Shown here in pieces: positions 1 to 6,109 of a DNA stretch of 7,791 bases. A program made the translations under genes and the position numbers. How positions within the stretch are numbered: position 1 is the first letter of the stretch; every line of letters starts with the position of its first letter. Origin of the DNA: Thermoplasmata archaeon (lineage in GTDB: Archaea; Thermoplasmatota; Thermoplasmata; Thermoplasmatales; Thermoplasmataceae); the NCBI GenBank assembly GCA_021845325.1, contig JAKBRR010000066.1:1-7791 (forward strand), given 5' to 3'. The notes below the pieces were generated by a model, which saw only the letters and a list, made by a program, of their open reading frames with translations, had not been told where the DNA came from and made no database searches.

Positions 1-219
1 TCTTTTTGATACATTTCCAGCATTTTTTTGATCCATATATTCACCAATAAACGATGGTAATTCACACTACATTATGGCTGATATAAAACCATTTCCCTTT
101 AGATGTGCAGCAAACTTCAGTAAAGCGCTAACAGCTAACGCGGGAGTCACGTTTCTGCCCAAGACCTGTGGATCTGGACTCAACGGCTGCCTGACCAGCT
201 TTTTGTAATTACCAAAAAT
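1..219 (-). pseudogene. possible decayed gene fragment, unknown function
   Basis: On the minus strand one frame stays open from about 219 to the left edge, broken only by a TAG at 67-69. It reads as plausible protein on both sides of that stop, for example LSPDPQVLGRNVTPALAV followed by LLKFAAHLKGNGF, and after the stop LPSFIGEYMDQKNAGNVSK. This stretch is richer in G and C than the DNA to its right, as a former coding region might be. I do not recognise the family. The frame closes upstream with a TAG at 220-222, so an N-terminal part would need a frameshift. It could also be a chance open frame, and the fragment runs off the window. Confidence 0.28.
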
Positions 220-222
220 CTA

Positions 223-1255
223 TTGACTATCTTACTCCCTGGCACCATATTTAAGCACGGAAATTTCGCATTCAGCCTACCTGCTAGAGGAAAGCATGCC
301 TTTGGAATTTTAATTCTTAAGCATTTTAAAAAAATGTATAGGCTTGATACCAAAAAATTTCTAGCCAGCTTATGCTTTCTTGCAATCTCTGTCGTAATAT
401 ACTCTAAGTTATACGGTATTAGTTTTATCAGTTTATTCAAATCCCGGATCATCTTTTCCGTATGCTATTTTTCAGCAATCCTGATGAATCCTTAAATGTC
501 GGAATTCTAGCTCTATGGAAAAGTGAAATTAGATTCACGAACGTCTTTTCTTTAAGTGTATTCACTCGGTGAAATCAAGAACAACAAACCGAAGGGGGGC
601 GCTGTGAATATAGGTAATATACAGCTTGGTCTTAAGTGGACTTAGATACGAAAGTTACAGATGAACCCACTCAAATATATATTTTACACCCCGCATCGAA
701 ATTAGAGAAAAGAATCTTATACCAAATACTCAATCAATTAAGAATAAATTGACAAACTCAGGTAAATTTATCAAGCAATAATCACCGCCCCGTTTGAGTA
801 TCTCGAGGTTTTGTTTAAATATGCATTGGTTATATATGATACCTAATTGTTGTCTTCTCATCAATATTGTTGATAATTAGTTTATCTAACATATTTGTGC
901 CCTTTACACTTTACCAGTCAAAAGAAACAATTATGAGTTGCCTTTCTGCAATGTCATCTATTCTGCATACCTACTACTAGAAGAGCTTAATACAAACAGA
1001 GATACTAATTTAGTTTCGCGAACCAAAATATGCAGATCTTCTATATAAAATTAGGAACTGGAGACTCACTTGGATTTCATAAGTACCTTAGCATCTAAGA
1101 AGAAATGCAAATTTAGTCTATGAGATTCTGTTCCATAAAATCAGTACTTTATGATTTCATTTCACTATTATCTTATTATGAGATTCGATAAATCGGCATA
1201 ACACCAAGAACAAAAAGAAACAGATTTCTTTATCTTCGATATGCACATATCCACT
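223..1255. other. long non-coding stretch, no recognisable gene
   Basis: About 1 kb that is AT-rich and full of stops in all frames. Two overlapping open frames of about 90 codons lie on opposite strands near 180-495. Both have low-complexity, basic and hydrophobic translations with no recognisable motif and no convincing start signal, so I do not call them. I see no tRNA, no tandem repeat and no convincing transposase remnant. It is most likely eroded DNA of the island or an unrecognised regulatory region. A short G-rich run near 592-602 stands out in base composition but has no partner. Confidence 0.5.
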
Positions 1256-1783
1256 TTATCTGCCATTGAACCCAGCTGATGCAACGATGGAAAATATATC
1301 TTTGTCTTTATAAATACTCTCTAGAACGCCTTTGAACATAAATGCCGTAGCAAGACCTGTTTTTTCTTGAATCATAATCAGCTCCATGACTTTTGCTATG
1401 AACTCCACGGAATATTCACCGTATTTATTCAGTTCATAGAACATGGATAAATATTCATCTCCACTGTATTTCAATTGGCATTTCTGCTGTTCTGCTTTGC
1501 TCCGAAACGGAGCTATCTTGTCCCACATAGAAAGAAGGTAACAAACGAACATCTTAGTCAACCTCGGTTCATGTTCCTTCTTTATGAGGAGATCAATCGC
1601 CCAGTGGAGGTGTTTTGGTGTCCTGATTTGTTTACCAGGTTCCTTGTATCTCACAATTATATCAAGACTAGGATTCTTGCCTCTGGAGCCCTGAAATACA
1701 CCAATTACTGTTCTATTCTTCAGGATGAACTCTTTGAATGAGTTTATATGTTGACCGCTTCCATCTCTTTTTGAAATTTTCAT
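1256..1783 (-). CDS. putative restriction endonuclease partner (unrecognised family)
   Basis: A 175-aa protein divergent from a regulator/methyltransferase pair. That is the usual place for the cognate endonuclease of a type II restriction-modification system, so the role is inferred from context. I cannot assign the family and see no textbook PD-(D/E)xK, HNH or GIY-YIG motif. Conserved-looking stretches are LDIIVRYKEPGK (residues 40-51), RTPKHLHWAIDLLIKKE (54-70) and GEYSVEFIAKVMELIMIQEK (122-141). The charged residues D41, K47, E48, K51, D64 and E70 are the first candidates for catalysis. The frame is open further upstream to 1834, but I chose the ATG at 1783. A TATA-like element centred near 1805 lies about 22 nt before it, which fits a leaderless archaeal transcript, and the extra N-terminus would overlap the promoter. 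No Shine-Dalgarno precedes the ATG. It could instead be a non-nuclease accessory protein. Confidence 0.6.
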   Translation of the reverse strand: MKISKRDGSGQHINSFKEFILKNRTVIGVFQGSRGKNPSLDIIVRYKEPGKQIRTPKHLHWAIDLLIKKEHEPRLTKMFVCYLLSMWDKIAPFRSKAEQQKCQLKYSGDEYLSMFYELNKYGEYSVEFIAKVMELIMIQEKTGLATAFMFKGVLESIYKDKDIFSIVASAGFNGR

Positions 1784-1798
1784 CAAAGTGTAACGAAG

Positions 1799-1810
1799 GT
1801 TTAAATAAAC
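1799..1810. promoter_or_regulatory. near-palindromic TATA element serving divergent genes
   Basis: The 12-mer GTTTAAATAAAC consists of two 5-bp inverted arms (GTTTA/TAAAC) around AA, so it reads as an archaeal TATA box on both strands. On the minus strand its centre is about 22 nt before the ATG at 1783, so that transcript would be essentially leaderless. On the plus strand it predicts a start near 1828-1831 and a leader of about 35 nt carrying a Shine-Dalgarno. The use of one element by both genes is inferred; no transcript data are available. Confidence 0.45.
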
Positions 1811-1821
1811 TATTTGATACG

Positions 1822-1851
1822 CATAAATCATCATAAATCAACATTAATCTT
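1822..1851 (+). promoter_or_regulatory. three tandem 10-bp repeats, candidate RHH operator
   Basis: CATAAATCAT (1822-1831) is followed directly by CATAAATCAA (1832-1841) and a weaker copy CATTAATCTT (1842-1851). The period is about one helical turn, as expected for sites bound side by side by ribbon-helix-helix dimers. The array covers the predicted plus-strand transcription start and ends where the GGGAG ribosome site begins. Occupancy could therefore block the regulator/methyltransferase operon. The repeat is seen in the sequence; the binding protein is inferred. Confidence 0.5.
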
Positions 1852-1864
1852 GGGAGATGATGAT

Positions 1865-2014
1865 ATGACAAAGGTATCACTTAATATAACGGTAGATGAA
1901 GATGTTCTATTCAGGTTCAAGGAACTCTGTGAAAACATGGACATTAAGGTATCTACCAAAGTTAACTCGCTGATGAAGGAATGGATCAGAAGAAACACGG
2001 AGAATAATAAATGA
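1865..2014 (+). CDS. small ribbon-helix-helix transcriptional regulator
   Basis: A 49-aa protein with the size and pattern of an Arc/MetJ/CopG-type ribbon-helix-helix (RHH) DNA-binding protein. A short beta strand (residues 3-9, KVSLNIT) is followed by helix A (about 11-24, EDVLFRFKELCENM), a turn containing DIKVS, and helix B (about 31-44, TKVNSLMKEWIRRN). RHH proteins dimerise and read DNA with the paired N-terminal strands. The start at 1865 is preferred over in-frame codons back to 1814 because GGGAG (1852-1856) lies 8 nt before it and the RHH fold begins right there. The stop overlaps the methyltransferase start as ATGA, so the two are probably translationally coupled. It probably plays the part of a controller protein for the neighbouring restriction-modification genes, acting on the upstream 10-bp repeats. 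An orphan antitoxin-like role is the alternative. Confidence 0.72.
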   Translation: MTKVSLNITVDEDVLFRFKELCENMDIKVSTKVNSLMKEWIRRNTENNK

Positions 2015-2784
2015 AACATGTAATCTATACGGGCGATAGTCTGGAGATTCTAAAGACTATCCCAAAAAACTCAATAGACTTGGTTTTCGCCGACCCTCCG
2101 TACGGATTGTCTAAGAAAAAAGGTTTAGGTTGGAAATACAGCAAACACATCACATTACAGGAGGCATGGGATATTTTCACAAAGGATGAACTTTTTGAAT
2201 TTAATCTCAACTGGATAACAGAATGTATGAGGGTTCTGAAGCAAGGAGGAAGCATATGGGTATGCGGGTCGTTCCATAATATGTACCAGATTGGTTTCAT
2301 TCTTCAACATCTTGATGCAAAGATAAACAACAGCATAGTATGGTTTAAACCAAATGCACAACCTAACATAACTCGTAGGATGTTTACAGAAAGCACGGAG
2401 CATTTGATATGGGCAGTGAAAAATCACTCAAAGACGAAATGGGTCTTCAACTACGACGTTATGCGTGCCATAAACTATGGAAAGCAAATGAGGAACATGT
2501 GGGAAATTCCTCTAACTCCAAAGAGCGAAAAATGGGCTGGTGACCACCCCACGCAGAAGCCATTTGAATTGCTTAAGCGCATTATCCTTGCATGCACAAA
2601 CGAGGGAGATTGTGTTTTGGACCCGTTTCTGGGCTCTGGCACAACATCTGTTGTAGCAGAATACTACGGCAGGAATTCAATAGGAATAGAAAAGAACCCA
2701 AGGTATTTATCAATAATTAGAAAACGTATGAACACACCTCAGGCCACTATAGACAGAGGCCAGCTAGAAATCATATATTTATAG
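2011..2784 (+). CDS. site-specific DNA methyltransferase, beta class (probably N6-adenine)
   Basis: A 257-aa AdoMet-dependent DNA methyltransferase. Catalytic motif IV, DPPY (residues 28-31, within VFADPPYG), comes first. The AdoMet-binding motif I, DPFLGSGTT (204-212), comes near the C-terminus after HPTQKP (179-184). That order defines the beta class. DPPY favours N6-adenine over N4-cytosine, although this is not absolute. The N-terminal part (IYTGDSLEILKTIP, then GSIWVCGSFHNMYQIG around 80-95) resembles the HinfI/CcrM group as I recall it. This protein stops soon after motif I and lacks the extra C-terminal DNA-recognition domain of that group. The target site cannot be read from the sequence. 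The start overlaps the regulator stop by ATGA. It presumably protects host DNA from the product of the divergent gene. Confidence 0.9.
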   Translation: MKHVIYTGDSLEILKTIPKNSIDLVFADPPYGLSKKKGLGWKYSKHITLQEAWDIFTKDELFEFNLNWITECMRVLKQGGSIWVCGSFHNMYQIGFILQHLDAKINNSIVWFKPNAQPNITRRMFTESTEHLIWAVKNHSKTKWVFNYDVMRAINYGKQMRNMWEIPLTPKSEKWAGDHPTQKPFELLKRIILACTNEGDCVLDPFLGSGTTSVVAEYYGRNSIGIEKNPRYLSIIRKRMNTPQATIDRGQLEIIYL

Positions 2785-3622
2785 AACTAAAGTTAATTTA
2801 CACTCACTCAGGAGAGCAGACAGTCTCTTTAGTTTGTACCAGTGCGACAATTATTTCTTAATTATAGTGCGAGGAAATTTTAATTATTCCGATTCCCACT
2901 CTTTTCCCGAGAATAAATTTATACTTTGTCTAGGAATGATATACCAAAATTTTTCCTTAAAAAGCAGATTTGAAGCGACGCTATTTAGCAGCTAAAATTG
3001 TACTCTCATTCTCCCGAGGCTTACACAATGTAAACTTGGCTATAAATCCAACTTTACATGAATAATTTTTATCCTAAGATTCCTGCATTTATTATGTTAT
3101 CTCATATCAAAAAGCGAGTCGTATACGCTTCTCGAATATGCTTTTTGTTTTATTATTCAACCATTGTAATCTCTAAAACCTAGCTTTTTTTCAACCAAGA
3201 ATGCCTTTACACTATCCATTGTACTTCATGCATTCAAGGTGACTTTGAAGTAATCACTACTTAATAGTTCTTTTATTTTAAATTGATTGTTTTCGATATT
3301 GTTCCATCTCCCGAGAGTAAAAAACCAAGCTGAACAAGAGACTGTAAATTTATTGTTTGGCCCTTCAATCTTTCGAAGTGCTTAATGTCAGTATCATGAC
3401 CTAAAGGATTATCTAAGGTATAATATACCACAACATCGGTATCTTCCAGGAATGTCATTTGCTGCTATAATCGCACTCTCCCCATACGTTGCTGTCTGTA
3501 TCAAATGCTGAAAATTTTTTACCTTAAAAATTAGTCGAATTCTGTTTTCAAGATAGTTTATATGTTATTTATGAGATTGTGTGATGCTTAATTCCACTGT
3601 ATTATTAGATACAGCGGGGACA
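2785..3622. other. intergenic stretch without intact genes
   Basis: About 840 bp, AT-rich, with stops in every frame. The only sizeable frame is a 61-codon minus-strand one (3273-3458) containing PLGHDTDIKHFERLKGQT. An adjacent upstream frame also reads somewhat protein-like, so a frameshifted gene remnant is possible, but I recognise no family. A hairpin at 3108-3147 is listed separately. A TATA-like AATAAATTTATAC lies near 2922-2934 with no gene behind it. No tRNA or CRISPR structure was seen. Confidence 0.45.
3108..3147. repeat. imperfect hairpin followed by T-rich DNA
   Basis: CAAAAAGC (3108-3115) pairs perfectly with GCTTTTTG (3140-3147). The 24-nt loop contains CGAG/CTCG arms and the palindrome CGTATACG (3120-3127). 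T-rich sequence follows on the plus strand. It could be a terminator or the edge of a lost mobile element. There is no intact plus-strand gene just upstream for it to terminate; the methyltransferase stops more than 300 bp before. Confidence 0.3.
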
Positions 3623-3649
3623 ATTTGTTGTTTTGACACTACAACAAAT
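3623..3649. repeat. 9-bp perfect inverted repeat at the start of the IS5-like remnant
   Basis: ATTTGTTGT (3623-3631) and ACAACAAAT (3641-3649) are perfect inverted copies separated by 9 nt. The structure overlaps the first codons of the transposase remnant, so it may be an element end, an operator, or a structure that keeps translation of the transposase low. Which of these applies is inference. Confidence 0.4.
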
Positions 3650-4026
3650 CACTGCTATAAGTAGTCGAATCACAAGAAGGTATCAAATTGAATCAAGCAT
3701 AAGGTTTAATAGGTATAACACACCAGTTGTAAACCGGATAGAGGATATTATGGATCCACCATTTCTCATCTACTTGAAAAATCTGTTTAAAAAGAACAAT
3801 AATGGTAAGAGAAGTTATCCTTATCAAATGCATTCATAACATTCCTTGCAAAGCTAAGGTAATGTAAAGTGGACCTTTTAAATCACTGGCAGGAATTTCC
3901 AGAATATTTGTATGGATAACTGGCATTACAAATGTCTGCTATACAAGCATCTTCCGAGGGATAAGAAAGATTGTACCAACGATTCATAACTCTACTGGAA
4001 GACCTGTTGAATGTGCTGTAGATTCC
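3633..4026 (+). pseudogene. IS5-like transposase remnant, N-terminal part
   Basis: The translation can be followed only by switching frames. The first frame (3633-3836) contains VVNRIEDIMDPPFLIYLKNL and ends in YPYQMHS before a TAA at 3837. A second frame gives ITFLAKL (about 3836-3856). A third runs from about 3856 through KVM, a TAA at 3865-3867, then SGPFKSLAGISRIF and NSTGRPVECAVDS, ending near 4026. This order, with N-terminal basic helices and then the AVDS segment that should carry the first Asp of a DDE catalytic triad (codon at 4021-4023), fits an archaeal IS5-type transposase as I remember the family. The catalytic core beyond the first Asp is absent, so the gene is dead. The family name is a judgement from recall, not from alignment. 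Confidence 0.5.
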
Positions 4027-4046
4027 TTTAAACGCCGTTTAATTTT

Positions 4047-4426
4047 TGTACATTTTCGCTGGAAGAAAATTGACATATATCGCCGATTTAATTTTGCCCT
4101 CTGTCCATGCCCCGAAAGTGGTCTTAGTTGTATGGTCGGGAGGTATGGAGAATATATGTAATGTTAAGGACAATGGAATAAGCATAAAGTTCATCGCAAG
4201 GGAGATCAACACATCAAGGAACAACGTGCGAAAATATCTAAAATCAGAACCGAATGGAAAGGAGATAAGGAATAGAGGATCAAAGATGGTTCCATATAAA
4301 GAAAAGACGCGCGCGCTCATAGAAGGAAACAATCTTTCAGGTGTCAGGATACGATTGTGGATAAACAAGCTTCTACGGATACTGAAGAGGGATTATGATC
4401 TCAAGAGAACCTTCGGGAGGGGATAG
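4047..4426 (+). mobile_element. truncated IS21-like element (left end plus istA fragment)
   Basis: The homology of the IS5-like remnant stops near 4026. About 20 bp later comes TGTA (4047-4050) and then GAAAATTGACA (around 4066-4076). A TGT end and an AAAATTGAC core are common in terminal repeats of the IS21 family. The istA remnant follows about 100 bp inside. This suggests an IS21-type insertion into an older IS5-like copy. No second gene (istB) or right end is present, and no clear target duplication can be seen. Confidence 0.35.
4145..4426 (+). pseudogene. istA: IS21-family transposase IstA, N-terminal fragment
   Basis: A 93-codon fragment starting at the ATG at 4145, right after GGGAGGT. 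Residues about 8-32 form a helix-turn-helix with the typical IstA reading: NGISIKFIAREINTSRNNV followed by RKYLKSE. Next come RNRGSKMVPYKEKTRALIE and NNLSGVRI, matching the linker after the HTH that usually reads SKLxPYK...LSAVRI. After RIRLW the text loses family resemblance (LLRILKRDYDLK) and a TAG closes it at 4424-4426. Full IstA proteins are usually 400-500 aa with a DDE core, so more than three quarters is missing. The frame is also open upstream to 4046, but that part does not look like IstA. Confidence 0.62.
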
Positions 4427-4540
4427 AAGCAAACAGACTGGATTAGATTAGCCAGGAGATTAATTTGAAGGTGCAATATTACAACATTCTGAGAGAAACG
4501 ACGTTAGTACGTTGAAATGTGCAAAGCACTATAATTTTCG

Positions 4541-4558
4541 AATTTTTTAAAAATTTTT
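4541..4558 (-). terminator. possible oligo-T terminator of the Argonaute operon
   Basis: About 15-30 bp past the pAgo stop on the minus strand there is an A/T-only stretch with a run of five T residues (4553-4549). Archaeal termination often needs only such T runs. No strong GC hairpin accompanies it. Confidence 0.25.
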
Positions 4559-4573
4559 GAGGTAAGTTCTAAT

Positions 4574-6109
4574 TTATATATAGAATTTGAACCTCGGATC
4601 TGGTTCTCTTATGTCAGGATTGGAAACTAATATCTCACCAACAGCGTCCGAAAAACCAATCGTTACTGGCATGGCATCTCCAAATTTGCATTCGTTGAAA
4701 TTAAGTTTAGTTAAACCTAGAATGTCCTTTGCTACCTGAACTATATCGGCCTCTCCATACTGAATATCTATTCTCAAAGGTGCAGGAGTTTCCCATCCAT
4801 CATAAGTGCCAAGATATGGTTTATATCCAGTGCTAAATAAATAGCATCTCTTACCGTTAACTCTAAGGAGCGTTCCCCTTATGACCGGTTTTGTCCCCTC
4901 TCTATACAATCTTACTTCTTTCTTTTCTTGATTCACCCTAACACACACCAACTTAACCCCAGTAGGACATGCAAGTTGGAATCCTTCATACTCATCTTTG
5001 TTGATCCATGCCCTATAGTGAAGAAAAACCTCATTCAGTGGTTTTCCCTCTAATTTTTGATAGGTTGACAGTACTTTTTCAAGCAAATTCTTTGCTGCAT
5101 CTTTGCTTAAGTGAAACTGTTCATTTTTAGGCGAATACCAAGGCCCGAAATCTCCTCTAACAACATTGCCATCCCCGGAATCAAGAAACATTAATGCAGC
5201 TGAACAAGCCGTTTGGTCTCCAATTGTAGGATCCAATCTTCGAAAGACAATACCTAAATAACAGACCCCTTCACGTGCTGTGTCAAGTTTCCATGGTTTA
5301 CCACCTGACTTAAAGTAAAGAGTCGTGCTTATGTTCCATGCCCTGTCAGAAAGTGGTGATTTAGAAGGTCCAAATTTGGCATCAGGCTCTTCCTGCGTCT
5401 CGAGAGTGGATTCACGAAGAATCTGGAGTGGGACAGGATTCCTTAACTCCATGGACCTGGCTTTGATTTGTCTTCTGAAATCCACAGAGTAGCGGTACAT
5501 TAGATTACTTTCACCAAAGACATCTACTATTGTTCTGGCTCTTGCTTTTCTGACATTAAAAGTAACTTTTTCCCCGATTCCAGAATTAAGGTTACTATTC
5601 GGCCGGCAATTCAAATAAACGGTTTCTGGAACTATACATAATATTACATCATATTTCTCGTCAAGTCCTTGCAAGTGAATTACTCCTTCAAGAAATAAAT
5701 TAACAACATTGAATGCCCTCTTATTTGGGTCTAATTCCATAGCAGCTTTGTTTAATTTACCTTCATCAATTACAAAAATCTTTGTTGGATTGTACGGCAA
5801 TGTTGAATCAAATGCAACTGTAAACCCAGGAAAAGGTGGCCAAAGTTTCTCCCCATTTGGATAATAATATTGAGAGACTATGGGTCCGTTAAGTAATTTG
5901 ATAAAGTTTATAACTAAGTCAATTCCTTTAGGCGTTCCTATTACTCCATAGGAAACATTACGCGGGTGTGGTGGACTTTCTTTATCCACAGGTCCAAATA
6001 CAGATAGCCCTATTTTTGGGTCTGATAACCGTTGACCTTGGGAGAACACAAGATCTGGTTCTTTCAACTTTATAAGCTTAGTCGTAACTTTCATCTGATG
6101 GTCCATCAT
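4574..6109 (-). CDS. short prokaryotic Argonaute (MID-PIWI), SPARTA subunit
   Basis: A 511-aa short pAgo with MID (about 50-250) and PIWI (about 255-511) domains and no N or PAZ domain, the usual length for SPARTA Argonautes. Family signatures are GLSVFGP (34-40), YRYSVDFRRQIKARSM (205-220), WNISTTLYFKSGGKPWKL (258-275), GVCYLGIVF (281-289), RGDFGPWYS (318-326), GTYDGWETPAPL (434-445) and FSDAVGEIL (486-494). The 205-220 motif lies in MID, where Q214 and K216 are candidate contacts to the guide 5' phosphate. The position of the first catalytic Asp is non-acidic (around I287/V288), so it should bind guide and target without cutting, as short pAgos do. In characterised relatives it loads a guide RNA, senses complementary DNA and activates the TIR partner. 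It overlaps the TIR-APAZ gene by 32 bp. GGAGG lies 3 nt before the first ATG and 6 nt before the second (6106), so a 510-aa product is equally likely. Confidence 0.93.
   Translation of the reverse strand: MMDHQMKVTTKLIKLKEPDLVFSQGQRLSDPKIGLSVFGPVDKESPPHPRNVSYGVIGTPKGIDLVINFIKLLNGPIVSQYYYPNGEKLWPPFPGFTVAFDSTLPYNPTKIFVIDEGKLNKAAMELDPNKRAFNVVNLFLEGVIHLQGLDEKYDVILCIVPETVYLNCRPNSNLNSGIGEKVTFNVRKARARTIVDVFGESNLMYRYSVDFRRQIKARSMELRNPVPLQILRESTLETQEEPDAKFGPSKSPLSDRAWNISTTLYFKSGGKPWKLDTAREGVCYLGIVFRRLDPTIGDQTACSAALMFLDSGDGNVVRGDFGPWYSPKNEQFHLSKDAAKNLLEKVLSTYQKLEGKPLNEVFLHYRAWINKDEYEGFQLACPTGVKLVCVRVNQEKKEVRLYREGTKPVIRGTLLRVNGKRCYLFSTGYKPYLGTYDGWETPAPLRIDIQYGEADIVQVAKDILGLTKLNFNECKFGDAMPVTIGFSDAVGEILVSNPDIREPDPRFKFYI

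Noticed and set aside
281..289. The possibility that the pAgo is a catalytically active long Argonaute (these coordinates are residue numbers of the protein).
   Set aside because: The protein is only 511 aa with no N/PAZ half, and the first catalytic position in GVCYLGIVF is not acidic. The partner gene carries APAZ, which fits an inactive short pAgo.
180..495. Overlapping 90-codon open frames on both strands.
   Set aside because: Their translations are low-information basic/hydrophobic text without motifs. They overlap each other almost completely and lack credible promoters or ribosome sites.
1475..1741. Plus-strand frame opposite the restriction-like gene.
   Set aside because: It is antisense to a better-supported gene, and I see no motif in its translation.
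1831..2019. Minus-strand frame opposite the RHH gene.
   Set aside because: It is Ser/Leu-rich antisense text, whereas the plus strand has a Shine-Dalgarno, an RHH pattern and ATGA coupling.
2025..2427. Minus-strand frames opposite the methyltransferase.
   Set aside because: They are shadows of a gene with clear catalytic motifs on the other strand.
2904..3318. Three scattered copies of a TCCCGAG-containing motif (near 2906, 3012 and 3307), considered as a repeat or array.
   Set aside because: The shared core is only about 7-9 bp, spacing is irregular (about 100 and 300 bp) and there is no spacer structure, so chance is sufficient and it is not a CRISPR.
3273..3458. 61-codon minus-strand frame.
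   Set aside because: There is no family resemblance, no Shine-Dalgarno and an in-frame stop just upstream. It may be a gene remnant but cannot be supported as a gene.
4039..4368. 109-codon minus-strand frame.
   Set aside because: It lies antisense to the IS21-type transposase remnant, which has a recognisable helix-turn-helix.
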